DNA from: Nitratireductor luteus
Lineage (GTDB): Bacteria > Pseudomonadota > Alphaproteobacteria > Rhizobiales > Rhizobiaceae
Direction of reading: 5' to 3'
Length of the DNA stretch: 64,000 bases
Assembly (NCBI RefSeq): GCF_026162365.1
Contig: NZ_JAOANW010000016.1
Location: 60,339-124,338 of the forward strand
Shown here: positions 36,421-45,263 of the stretch, piece after piece
Layout of the letters: every line of letters begins with the position of its first letter
Position numbering within the stretch: the first letter of the stretch is position 1
Notes under the pieces: generated by a model
Seen by the model: only the letters and a program-made list of their open reading frames with translations
Told to the model about the DNA's origin: nothing
Databases searched by the model: none
Made by a program: the position numbers and the translations under genes

Positions 36421-38064
36421 TTGCCTGAACAGCTTCAAACCGTTTTCGATAATTTCCGGGCGCTCGGGCCGCGAAGGCTGGGCATGATGGCCGGCATCCT
36501 GGCCCTCGTCATGACCATGGTCGTGGCAGGCGCGCTTTATCTCAACCGTCCCGCCTACGAAACGCTTTATATTGGCCTCGAACGCTCCGACGTGAACCAG
36601 ATCGGCCTCGTACTGGGAGAAGCCGGCATCGGCTTCGACGTGGTGTCGGACGGAACCGCCGTGCTCGTTCCGGCCGGCAAGACCGCGCAGGCGCGCATGC
36701 TCCTGGCCGAAAAAGGCCTGCCGACGAGCACCAATGCCGGCTACGAGCTCTTCGACAACGTGGGATCACTTGGTCTGACGACCTTCATGCAGGAAGTCAC
36801 GCGGGTCCGCGCGCTGGAAGGAGAAATCGCCCGCACCATCCAGTCCATCGCGGGCATCAAGGCCGCGCGTGTTCACATCGTCATGCAGGAACGGGGCAAT
36901 TTCAGACGGGAAGAGCAGGAGCCGTCCGCCTCGGTCGTGATCCGGTCATCGGGCATCGAGGCCAGCGCCAAGGCCGCGTCGATCCGGTACCTGGTTTCGG
37001 CCGCCGTTCCTGGACTTAACGCAGAAAAAGTCACCGTTCTCGATTCCTCGGGAACGCTGCTTGCAGCGGGCGACGATCCCGCCAACAACACGGCACAGCG
37101 CTCCATAGGCGTGGAGCGCACGGTGGAGGCGCAGGTCGAGGACAATATCCGCAGAGCATTGGCCCCCTATCTCGGGCCCGACAACTTCCGCGCCAGCGTG
37201 AAAGCCGACGTGAACACGGATGCCAGACAGGTCGAGGAGGTGATCTACGATCCCGACTCCCGCGTCGAGCGCTCCGTCCAGGTCGTCCGCTCTTCCGACA
37301 GCGCCAGCCAGGAGACGGCCGCAACCCCCACCACCGTTCTCCAGAACCTGCCGCAGGAAGACAACCCGGCCACCGAACGGCCAAGTTCCACCGAGGAAAG
37401 CGAGCGGCGCGAGGAGACCACCAATTACGAGATGAACACCAAACGCATCGCCACGACGAGCAATGGCTATGAGATCTCGAAGCTGTCGATTGCCGTCGTG
37501 GTCAACCGGGCACGCCTCCAGGCCGTGCTGGGCGAAGGCGCCACGCCGGACCAGTTGAACGAACGGATCGCCGAGATCCAGTCGGTCGTGGCCTCTGCCA
37601 CCGGCTTTTCCGAAGTTCGCGGCGACATCCTCAATGTCACGGCGGTAGAGTTCATCGATGGGCTGGACGGCGTCGAGATCGTGGAGCCCGGCCCGCTGGC
37701 GCAGCTTGGCCAGCACACGGGCACGCTGATCAATGCTGCCGCATTCGTGCTCGTCGCCTTCCTCGTCACCTGGTTCGGCCTGAAGCCGATGACGGCTGCC
37801 TTGCTCTCACCCGCCGGGGGCGGCGCGGCGGCCATGGAAGAGGCCCGCCGCTCCCTGCCCAATCCTGCCAATGAGCCGCGTCTGCCTGGCGCGACTGATC
37901 AGATGGCCGACCTTGAAGCCGATGATGAGGAGGCGGACCACCCGCTCCGCCTCAACCCCGCGCCTCAGAACAGGCTGGCCCGCATGGTCGACCTGAGCGA
38001 GGAACGCACGGCGGAAATACTGCGTAAATGGGCGCGCGCTGAAACCGAGGTAGCACGCACATGA
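36421..38064 (+). CDS. fliF: Flagellar MS-ring protein FliF
   Basis: 547 aa from TTG 36421 (sequence (M)PEQLQTVFDNFRALGPRRLG; AGGAG 11-12 bases upstream). A GTG at 36409 is in frame but overlaps the binding site. Two membrane segments (about 23-43 and near 440-460, INAAAFVLVAFLVTWFGLKP) flank the periplasmic ring-building motifs (RPAYETLYIGLERSDVNQIG, GLTTFMQEVTRVRALEGEIA, TIQSIAGIKAARVHIVMQER). The C-terminus binds FliG. In S. meliloti fliF lies before visN; here it heads a separate operon with fliH-like, motB, motC and fliK genes. Confidence 0.95.
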   Translation: MPEQLQTVFDNFRALGPRRLGMMAGILALVMTMVVAGALYLNRPAYETLYIGLERSDVNQIGLVLGEAGIGFDVVSDGTAVLVPAGKTAQARMLLAEKGLPTSTNAGYELFDNVGSLGLTTFMQEVTRVRALEGEIARTIQSIAGIKAARVHIVMQERGNFRREEQEPSASVVIRSSGIEASAKAASIRYLVSAAVPGLNAEKVTVLDSSGTLLAAGDDPANNTAQRSIGVERTVEAQVEDNIRRALAPYLGPDNFRASVKADVNTDARQVEEVIYDPDSRVERSVQVVRSSDSASQETAATPTTVLQNLPQEDNPATERPSSTEESERREETTNYEMNTKRIATTSNGYEISKLSIAVVVNRARLQAVLGEGATPDQLNERIAEIQSVVASATGFSEVRGDILNVTAVEFIDGLDGVEIVEPGPLAQLGQHTGTLINAAAFVLVAFLVTWFGLKPMTAALLSPAGGGAAAMEEARRSLPNPANEPRLPGATDQMADLEADDEEADHPLRLNPAPQNRLARMVDLSEERTAEILRKWARAETEVART

Positions 38065-38708
38065 ACGCTATCGCACTAGCCGACGCTTTGACAGATTTTG
38101 GCTCAGGCCAGGTTTTGCCCCGACGCCGCATGGCCGACTTTACCGCCGCCGGAACTGCTACGCAGCAGCCGGCCGCCAGCCCCCCCGAACCCGAGCCGAC
38201 CGTATCGCGCAAGGAACTGGAAGCCGGGATTGCCGAGGCTGAAGCCAGGGCGGAAGAGCGTGTCAGGCAGGAATATGAGGCGTTGCTGGCCGGCGAACGC
38301 GAGAAACACGAAGCCGAGGCCCAATCGCTGAAGGCGCAACTTGGAGAGGCAGCCGCGGCGCTGATCGGCGCCCGTTTCGAGGCGCTGGAGCAGCAGGTGG
38401 TGTCGCTGACGAGCGCCGTCGCCGCCCGCATCCTTGGCGTCGCACTCACCGAAGACCTGCAGCGGCGCTCCATCGAGGAACTGGCGCGGATCGTAAACCA
38501 GGCGCTGGCTGACAGCGACATCGTGAATGTGCGCGTGCGCGGGACGCCGCTCATGTGCGAGGCGCTGCGCGGAAAGATCGGCGACAAAGCCAACAGAGTG
38601 ACCTTTGCCGACGGCACCGATATGGATCTCACCGTCCAGCTCGATGAAACCCTGCTCGAAACTCGGCTGGGCGAATGGTCGGACGCGCTCGCCGAGGTAT
38701 TCGGATGA
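38061..38708 (+). CDS. fliH: FliH-like flagellar export component
   Basis: 215 aa, ATGA overlap with fliF. A Pro/Ala-rich N-terminus and an alanine/glutamate-rich helical middle (about 45-115, EAGIAEAEARAEERVRQEYE) lead into a conserved end (about 115-210: ARFEALEQQVVSLTSAVAAR, LADSDIVNVRVRGTPLMCEA). This layout fits FliH, the stator that holds FliI at the export gate; sequence similarity to classical FliH is low, so the assignment rests on layout and position. Confidence 0.7.
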   Translation: MNAIALADALTDFGSGQVLPRRRMADFTAAGTATQQPAASPPEPEPTVSRKELEAGIAEAEARAEERVRQEYEALLAGEREKHEAEAQSLKAQLGEAAAALIGARFEALEQQVVSLTSAVAARILGVALTEDLQRRSIEELARIVNQALADSDIVNVRVRGTPLMCEALRGKIGDKANRVTFADGTDMDLTVQLDETLLETRLGEWSDALAEVFG

Positions 38709-40036
38709 GCATGGACGATACACAGGACCGGCGCCCGGAAATCATCATCGTCCGCCGCAAAAGCGACGACGAGGACGAAGGCCATCACGGCGGCGTCTGG
38801 AAGATCGCTTTCGCTGACTTCATGACGGCGATGATGTGCTTCTTCCTGGTGATGTGGCTGATCAATGCAGCGAACGAGCAGACACGCGCCGCGCTTGCCA
38901 GCTATTTCAACCCGGTGAAGCTGATCGACCGCAACACCAATCGCAAGGGTCTCGAGGAGATTGGCCAAGGTCCGCAGACGTCGACATCCGACAGCGATGC
39001 CGAGAAATCCACCGACGCGCCGGCCGGCGAGAACGACAAAACATTAGGCCCCTCGACATTCAAGAACTCGACCGACCTTTCGGATACGAGGAAGTATTCC
39101 GACGAGAACTTCTTCTCCAATCCCTATGCGGTGCTGGCCGAAATCGCATCGGAAACCGGCACGATGCAGAATATATCGGCCAAGGGGGAAGGCGGCGCGC
39201 AGCTGGCCGGCCCATCCTCGGGCGCATCGGGCGGTGAAGCCTACCGCGATCCGTTCGCTCCCGATTTCTGGTCGCAGCAGGTCGTCACGCCCCGCATCGG
39301 CGTCGAAGGCGATCCCGACGAGGCACGGGATCAGCCTTCCGGCGCCGACGAGCGTGCGGCCGAAACCGGCTCCCATCAGCTCGCTTCGCAAGGCGAGGCG
39401 GAACCGGCATTCGGCGGACCGGCGCAAACGAGGGCGGACGAAATCGAAGCCGGCGAGCGCGCCGCGCTGGCTCCGGTCCCGGAAGTAGAGCCTCTGCGCG
39501 AAATCCCTGCCCCCGCGGAACCGGCCGCCGACGCTGAACCCGACCCCGCATCCGCGGAGACGCAACAGGCCGAGCGCACCCGCGACGCGGCCGAGCGCGT
39601 GCGTGCCGAGCTTTCACGGGCGCTGGCCGGCGAAGGGCTGGAGGCCTCGGTGACCGTCTCGGCTGGCCGCGAAGGCGTCATGATCTCGGTAACGGACGAC
39701 ATGCGGCACGGCATGTTCTCCATCGGCTCGGCGGTGCCGGGGCGCGAGCTGGTACTTGCCATGGAAAAGATCGGCGCCACCCTGGCCGACAAGCCGGGCA
39801 CCATTCGCGTGCACGGGCACACCGATGGAAGGCCGTTTGCGGACGGCTCCTATGACAATTGGCGCTTGTCAACCGCCCGTGCTCATGCCGCGCAGTACAT
39901 GCTGGTGCGCGGTGGCCTGGACGAAGCCCGGATAAGCGAGGTCGCCGGCTTCGCCGACCGCCAGCTCAAGATTCCCGGCGACCCGTTCGCCGCCGCCAAC
40001 CGCCGCATAGATATTCTCCTTGAGGTGCCGCAGTGA
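38705..40036 (+). CDS. motB: Flagellar motor stator protein MotB
   Basis: 443 aa from ATG 38705 (overlap with the preceding stop). One membrane helix (about 36-55, FADFMTAMMCFFLVMWLINA) carries the essential proton-binding Asp38. The C-terminal OmpA-like domain (about 300-440: HGMFSIGSAVPGRELVLAME, TIRVHGHTDGRPFADGSYDN, LSTARAHAAQYML) anchors to peptidoglycan. The linker between (about 70-298) is very long, polar and Ala/Glu/Pro-rich. The gene is coupled to motC by a GTGA overlap. Confidence 0.95.
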   Translation: MSMDDTQDRRPEIIIVRRKSDDEDEGHHGGVWKIAFADFMTAMMCFFLVMWLINAANEQTRAALASYFNPVKLIDRNTNRKGLEEIGQGPQTSTSDSDAEKSTDAPAGENDKTLGPSTFKNSTDLSDTRKYSDENFFSNPYAVLAEIASETGTMQNISAKGEGGAQLAGPSSGASGGEAYRDPFAPDFWSQQVVTPRIGVEGDPDEARDQPSGADERAAETGSHQLASQGEAEPAFGGPAQTRADEIEAGERAALAPVPEVEPLREIPAPAEPAADAEPDPASAETQQAERTRDAAERVRAELSRALAGEGLEASVTVSAGREGVMISVTDDMRHGMFSIGSAVPGRELVLAMEKIGATLADKPGTIRVHGHTDGRPFADGSYDNWRLSTARAHAAQYMLVRGGLDEARISEVAGFADRQLKIPGDPFAAANRRIDILLEVPQ

Positions 40037-41232
40037 GATGCTGCCGCGGCATTTTCCTCGCGCCTTGCCTTGTGCTGCTGGGCTTGACGCTGGCACCGGG
40101 CGCGCAGGCCGGTGCCCTGCAGCCATATCAGATGGTCCGCTCACTCCAGGTCGTTCAGGACAAGATTGCCGATGGCGACCACGCGGCGCTGCCCATGCAG
40201 CGCAAGCTGCTTGGCATTATCGACGAGAAATTCCGCGCCGCCGAAGCCGCGGACTTTCAAGATTCGCGAAACTTCAACGCGCTCCTCATCTACGGAACCA
40301 GCGGCGGCAATCCCGCGACGCTCGCCAGCGTCGTTTCACGGCTTGAGCTGGAAGGCGACCGCGACCGGTTGGGCAGGGGCGTCGTCAGCTATTCGCTCGG
40401 CGACTTGGCCTCGGCGCGCGAAGCTCTCGACGGTTTCGACCCGCGCGAAGTCGACGGCGACCTGGCGGCTCCGCTGGCGCTCGTCGCCGGTGCGCTGCAT
40501 GTGCGCGACGATCCCCACCGGGCTCTCGACCTGTTTGACGAGGCTCGGCTTCTCAGCCCCGGCACGCTGATCGAGGAAGCAGCGCTTCGCCGCTCCGTGG
40601 AGCTTGCCGCCCACATTCACGACATGACGCGCTTCGCCAGCGTTTCGATGCAGTATGTACGGCGTTTCCTCGGTTCCCCCTATGCCAGCCAGTTCGCCGA
40701 GGCATTCGTTAGCGGTGTGATCGAGATGCACGAAACTGCGGACCTGGCCCTGGTCAAGCGTGTCATCGGTGCCATGGAGGGTGAGCGGGCGCAGGTGATC
40801 TACCTTCGCATCGCGCGCAAAAGCGCAATCGAAGGGTATGACCGGCTCCTTGCTTTCGCCTCCGACAATGCTGAAGCCTATGCCGAAGGCGGCGAAGCCG
40901 GGCCGGACCCCCGCGCCGTGCTCTACGCGAACGTCGCCTCCGTGACTTCCGAGAATGTCGGCAGCGTTCTGGAGACATTGAAAGGGCTCGACGAGCGGCA
41001 GCTTTCCGCCAACGACCGCCAGCTACTGCAGGCGGCTCGCGCCATTGCCGAGCGGGTCGTGTCCCCACCGGACACAAATGCATCCGCGCCGGCCATTGAA
41101 GAAGTCGCTGAAGCAACCGAGACCGAAGCGACGGAAGAAGCGACGGCTGCCGACGAGAGCGAAGCATTCTTCGCGGCGGCTCGGGACAAACTCAAATCCG
41201 TGGATGCCTTGCTCGGCGAGGATAAGGAATGA
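40033..41232 (+). CDS. motC: MotC, periplasmic motility protein
   Basis: 399 aa, GTG start. A signal peptide (about 1-25, CRGIFLAPCLVLLGLTLAPG) is followed by a mostly helical protein with YQMVRSLQVVQDKIADGDHA and LDLFDEARLLSPGTLIEEAA. MotC is specific to rhizobial motors, where it binds the MotB periplasmic part and affects rotary speed; MotE helps its folding. The C-terminus is rich in Glu/Ala. ATGA overlap with fliK. Confidence 0.9.
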   Translation: MRCCRGIFLAPCLVLLGLTLAPGAQAGALQPYQMVRSLQVVQDKIADGDHAALPMQRKLLGIIDEKFRAAEAADFQDSRNFNALLIYGTSGGNPATLASVVSRLELEGDRDRLGRGVVSYSLGDLASAREALDGFDPREVDGDLAAPLALVAGALHVRDDPHRALDLFDEARLLSPGTLIEEAALRRSVELAAHIHDMTRFASVSMQYVRRFLGSPYASQFAEAFVSGVIEMHETADLALVKRVIGAMEGERAQVIYLRIARKSAIEGYDRLLAFASDNAEAYAEGGEAGPDPRAVLYANVASVTSENVGSVLETLKGLDERQLSANDRQLLQAARAIAERVVSPPDTNASAPAIEEVAEATETEATEEATAADESEAFFAAARDKLKSVDALLGEDKE

Positions 41233-42506
41233 CAGACGCGATCAGAACGAATGTGCTTGCCGTCATGGGCCGATCCCGCGATGTCCCCCGCAATGCGGAA
41301 AGCGGCACCACGTTGGCGGACCTTTTTAGCAAGGAACTGGGCGACAACATCCCCCGCAAGGAGAGCGATCCTCCCACTCTGCCCCAGGATGCGGCACAGC
41401 CCAAGGCCGATCTGAAACTGTCCGACCTTTTCCAGAAGCTCGATCTGCCGGAAGATGCCGGACAGGACGAAGCGACCGAGATCGAGCTGCCAGTCCCTCC
41501 TATCGAAGCCGGCGATACGGAAAACCAACAGTCGAGCATGCCTACGGCGGGCGCGTCAGCAGCGGAGGTAAAGGGCAATCTTGCACCGACTGTCGGCCCT
41601 GCCCGCGGTCAATCCGATCAGCCGAAAGCCGATCCCGCCGGCGAGGAGGCTGAGCAGGCAAGGCAGCCCGGCGACCATACGCAGGCATCTCAGGTGACCG
41701 CCAGACCCGGCGCGCAAGCAGCGAAATCAATCAGCGGGCCTTCCGAGATACGAGAAGCATTGGTTCTCCCTCAAACCCGCTCGGGTGATGCTGAAAACAC
41801 GCAGCGACAGGGCGCTGTGGCGGTAGGCGACAAAATTGCAGCGGCGGCGGGCAAATCCGGATCGGCTGGCGACATGACGGAAGACCGCTCCGACCAGCGT
41901 CAGCAGGGCGGAAATGGCGAGAATGCGAAGGCATTTCGCGTAGTGAGCGTGCAGTCCGCACCGGCACCGGCTGCCGTGACGGTTTCGACAAGTCCAACCG
42001 GGACCGCGCTTGTCGGGACGCTCAACGCTGATCCGGGGTTTGCGGCAGCCGCAGCGGAAGCGGCACGGATCGCGGCCTCCGGCGGCGAGCGGCCGACCGG
42101 TCCGCTTCACACGCTGAAAATCCAGCTTCACCCGGCAGAGCTGGGCGCCGTGACGGCCAAGCTCAGCCTGTCGGGAGAGCAACTCATGGTAGAAATACAG
42201 GTCGACAACGCCGATGCCCGCCAACGGCTGAACGCGGACGGCGACTCCATGCTCCGGGCCTTGCGGGCGATGGGCTACGAAGTCGACCGCATCCAGATTT
42301 CGCAGAACGCCAGCAACGGCGCTCCGGCTGCCGGCAATCAGCCCAGCGGCCGCGAGCCCTCGCTGCGGCAGAGCACCGGCGGGGATCGCCAATCGGGCAG
42401 CGGTGCGAACGGCGAAGGGAATTCCGGCCACGGCCGAAAAGCAGCGGACCGCCATAGCGGCGAGATGAGGAACAATGATCCTTCGGGCGGTGATCTTTAC
42501 ATCTAG
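41229..42506 (+). CDS. fliK: Flagellar hook-length control protein FliK (formerly MotD in rhizobia)
   Basis: 425 aa. The first about 270 residues are low-complexity, Gln/Ala/Pro-rich, as expected for the ruler part. The C-terminal Flg_hook domain (about 285-365) is clear: LHTLKIQLHPAELGAVTAKL, QVDNADARQRLNADGDSMLR, ALRAMGYEVDRIQIS. It measures hook length and triggers the FlhB switch. Its last 32 bases overlap the transglycosylase gene. Confidence 0.92.
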   Translation: MTDAIRTNVLAVMGRSRDVPRNAESGTTLADLFSKELGDNIPRKESDPPTLPQDAAQPKADLKLSDLFQKLDLPEDAGQDEATEIELPVPPIEAGDTENQQSSMPTAGASAAEVKGNLAPTVGPARGQSDQPKADPAGEEAEQARQPGDHTQASQVTARPGAQAAKSISGPSEIREALVLPQTRSGDAENTQRQGAVAVGDKIAAAAGKSGSAGDMTEDRSDQRQQGGNGENAKAFRVVSVQSAPAPAAVTVSTSPTGTALVGTLNADPGFAAAAAEAARIAASGGERPTGPLHTLKIQLHPAELGAVTAKLSLSGEQLMVEIQVDNADARQRLNADGDSMLRALRAMGYEVDRIQISQNASNGAPAAGNQPSGREPSLRQSTGGDRQSGSGANGEGNSGHGRKAADRHSGEMRNNDPSGGDLYI

Positions 42507-43026
42507 CCTCATCGTCGCAGCAGGGACCGCGCACGCCAATCCCTGCGAAGCGGAGATCCTGCGGGCCTCGTCGAAATACCATATCCCCGCCGGCATCCTG
42601 TACGCCGTAGGTCTTACGGAGACCGGCGTTCGCGGCAGCCTGCAGCCCTACGCGCTGAACATCGAGGGCAAGGCTTTTTTCCCAAAAAGCCGTGGCGAGG
42701 CGCAGGCGGCTTTCACTGAGGCCAAGGCTCGGGGAAAGACACTGATCGACCTTGGCTGCATGCAGGTCAACCATCACTATCACGGCGCCGAGTTCCGGTC
42801 CGTCGTCGAAATGCTCGACCCGCACAAGAATGTCGACTATGCCGCGCGCTTCCTGGTAAGGCTGAAGCAGAGGCACGCGACATGGTCCATGGCCGTCGCC
42901 CGCTATCATGCCGGCCCCGACAACGACCCCGCCCAGAAGCGCTATATCTGCCGGGTCATCGCCAACATGGTCGCCACCGGTTTCGGACAATGGACGAACC
43001 GGGCACGAGATTTCTGCAACCGATAG
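42475..43026 (+). CDS. Soluble lytic transglycosylase-type peptidoglycan hydrolase
   Basis: 183 aa. Signal peptide (about 1-21, cleavage near AHA-N) then an SLT-like domain: KYHIPAGILYAVGLTETGVR with catalytic Glu in LTETG, LGCMQVNHHYHGAEF and AVARYHAGPDNDPAQKRYIC. It cleaves glycan strands to form 1,6-anhydro ends. Because the FlgJ-type protein of this cluster lacks a muramidase domain, this enzyme probably opens the wall for the rod (inference from position and from similar split systems in other alphaproteobacteria). Confidence 0.88.
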   Translation: MILRAVIFTSSLIVAAGTAHANPCEAEILRASSKYHIPAGILYAVGLTETGVRGSLQPYALNIEGKAFFPKSRGEAQAAFTEAKARGKTLIDLGCMQVNHHYHGAEFRSVVEMLDPHKNVDYAARFLVRLKQRHATWSMAVARYHAGPDNDPAQKRYICRVIANMVATGFGQWTNRARDFCNR

Positions 43027-43163
43027 GCGAGTTTCATTCGCCGGAAGGCCCCGTCATACCCGTACTCGAACCTCTCGAATAATTAAATATTAAAAATAAT
43101 TGTTGTCTCCGATTCGTTCGACCTTGTACCTCTTGTACAGGAAGTGATTCGGAGGGCGGGCCG

Positions 43164-43835
43164 ATGATTGTAGTGGTGGACGAGCGTGAGCTCGTAACCG
43201 AGGGGTATAACTCACTTTTCGGACGAGAAGGGATCGCGACGGCGAGTTTCGGTCCCGGCGAGTTCGGCGAATGGGTCGAGACTGTCGCGGAAGACGATTT
43301 GAAAGCCGTCAGCGCGTTTCTGCTCGGCCAGTGTGAGACAGGTGACTTGCCGGCGCGGCGCATTCGCGGCCGGTCGAACGCGCCGGTCATCGCCCTTGCC
43401 GAACAGAACTCACTGGAAGATACGCTTCGCTTGTTTGAATCCGGCGTCGACGACGTCGTTCGCAAGCCGGTGCATGTGCGGGAGATCATGGCTCGCATCA
43501 CGGCGATCAGCCGGCGCGCGCAGGCCATGGAGCCCAACTATACGGAAGTTGGCGCGATGCGCATCTTTGCCGACGGGCGCGATCCCGAGATCGACGGCAA
43601 GCCACTGCCGCTGCCCCGCCGCGAGAGGCGCATTCTGGAATATCTGGCAGGCAATGCCTCGCGCAGGGTGACCAAGACCCAGATATTCAACGCCATCTAC
43701 GGCATCTTCGACGAGGACGTCGAAGAGAACGTCGTGGAGAGCCATATCTCGAAGTTGCGTAAGAAGCTGCGCACGAAGCTCGGTTTCGATCCCATCGATT
43801 CCAAACGCTATCTCGGCTACCGGCTGGTCGTGTGA
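43164..43835 (+). CDS. ftcR: FtcR/Rem flagellar master regulator (OmpR-type)
   Basis: 223 aa. A receiver-like N-terminal domain ([40 protein letters not shown]) and an OmpR-type winged helix (about 130-222: [40 protein letters not shown]) match Brucella FtcR and S. meliloti Rem closely. The site of the phosphoacceptor Asp reads [10 protein letters not shown], without Asp. It should activate hook and other flagellar promoters, probably including that of flgE just downstream. The preceding 137 bases are AT-rich around 43078-43105 and likely hold its promoter. Confidence 0.94.
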   Translation: MIVVVDERELVTEGYNSLFGREGIATASFGPGEFGEWVETVAEDDLKAVSAFLLGQCETGDLPARRIRGRSNAPVIALAEQNSLEDTLRLFESGVDDVVRKPVHVREIMARITAISRRAQAMEPNYTEVGAMRIFADGRDPEIDGKPLPLPRRERRILEYLAGNASRRVTKTQIFNAIYGIFDEDVEENVVESHISKLRKKLRTKLGFDPIDSKRYLGYRLVV

Positions 43836-43956
43836 TGGCGGTCGCGGTTGTAGCCGCGACCGTTCCTGTGGGCAGGCTTTTGGAGGCCAGCTTCGCACAA
43901 GTCACAGACGCTATCCTCTCCCCGATAATCGGCGTGGAATACGAGGAGAAGTCCCG

Positions 43957-45216
43957 ATGAGCCTTTACGGCATGATGCGAACCGGCGTTTCCGGCATGAA
44001 TGCCCAAGCGAACCGCTTGTCGACGGTCGCCGACAATATCGCCAACTCCAGCACCAATGGCTACAAGCGCGCCAAGACGGAATTTTCCACGCTCGTCGTG
44101 CCGAGTACAGAGGGCGCCTATAATTCCGGCGGCGTCACCACGACCGTGCGCAATGCGGTCTCCACCCAGGGCGTGCTGCAATACACCACGTCAGTCACGG
44201 ACCTTGCCATCCAGGGCCAAGGCTTCTTCGTCGTGCAGGACCCCGGCGGGCAGCCGTTTCTGACCCGCGCCGGTTCCTTCGTCCTCAACAGCGAAGGCCA
44301 GATGGTTAATGCGGCCGGGCTGAAGTTGATGGGCTACAGCTTTGCCGATGGTGAACCAACGGCGACGGCCAACGGTTTCAACGGTCTTGAGCCCGTGACG
44401 GTCGCACAGGCCGAACTTGTCGCCACGCCGTCCCGCAACGGCTTGCTGAAGGCGAACCTGCCGGCTGATGCCGCCGTCGTCGCACCGGCCAATCTGCCGT
44501 CCGCCAACGCCGCAACCGCCGAATACTCGGCCAAGACATCGATGGTCGCCTACAACAATCGCGGCGAACAGATATTGCTGGATGTCTACTTCACCAAGAC
44601 CGGAACCGATGCTTGGGAGGTGGCCGTTTATAATCGCGCCGATGCCGCACCCAATACCTCGTTCCCCTACGCTTCGGGTGCGCTGGCAACCCAGAGCCTG
44701 ACCTTCGACCCTGCGAACGGCAAGCTCGACGGCGCGAGTGCCACCGACATCACCGTGCCGGTGCCCGACGGCGATAATCTGGAGATCGACCTGTCCTCGA
44801 TGACCCAGCTCGCGGTCGATTTCGAAGTGCTCGATGCGGAAGTCGACGGCGCCGCGCCGAGTGCGATTGAAAGCGTCGAGATCGGCACGGATGGCGTCAT
44901 CTATGCCCAGTATGCGGACGGCTCTTTCCGTCCGATGTACAAGATACCGGTGGCCTCGGTGCCGAGCCCGGACCAACTGCAGGTCATATCGGGCAACCTC
45001 TTCGCCGCCAGTCCCGAATCGGGTGCCGTGCGCATGGGCTTTGCCGGTCAGGCTGGGCTGGGCGAGATGGTCTCCGGCGCGCTGGAGAACTCCAATGTCG
45101 ACATCGCCGAGGAACTGACGAGCATGATCGAGTCGCAGCGCAGCTACACGGCGAATTCCAAGGTGTTCCAGACCGGATCGGATTTGATGGAGCTCCTGGT
45201 CAACCTCAAGAGGTAG
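43957..45216 (+). CDS. flgE: Flagellar hook protein FlgE
   Basis: 419 aa. N-terminus SLYGMMRTGVSGMNAQANRL and ADNIANSSTNGYKRAKTEFS; middle IQGQGFFVVQDPGGQPFLTR; C-terminus VDIAEELTSMIESQRSYTAN and SDLMELLVNLKR. It builds the hook. In Brucella FtcR activates flgE directly; the 121-base gap after ftcR is the likely promoter. GGAG lies close to the ATG. Confidence 0.96.
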   Translation: MSLYGMMRTGVSGMNAQANRLSTVADNIANSSTNGYKRAKTEFSTLVVPSTEGAYNSGGVTTTVRNAVSTQGVLQYTTSVTDLAIQGQGFFVVQDPGGQPFLTRAGSFVLNSEGQMVNAAGLKLMGYSFADGEPTATANGFNGLEPVTVAQAELVATPSRNGLLKANLPADAAVVAPANLPSANAATAEYSAKTSMVAYNNRGEQILLDVYFTKTGTDAWEVAVYNRADAAPNTSFPYASGALATQSLTFDPANGKLDGASATDITVPVPDGDNLEIDLSSMTQLAVDFEVLDAEVDGAAPSAIESVEIGTDGVIYAQYADGSFRPMYKIPVASVPSPDQLQVISGNLFAASPESGAVRMGFAGQAGLGEMVSGALENSNVDIAEELTSMIESQRSYTANSKVFQTGSDLMELLVNLKR

Positions 45217-45263
45217 CCGGGGGCGCGAAAAATTCGCGCAAGGAAGGTCGTTAAGGAGATGAA

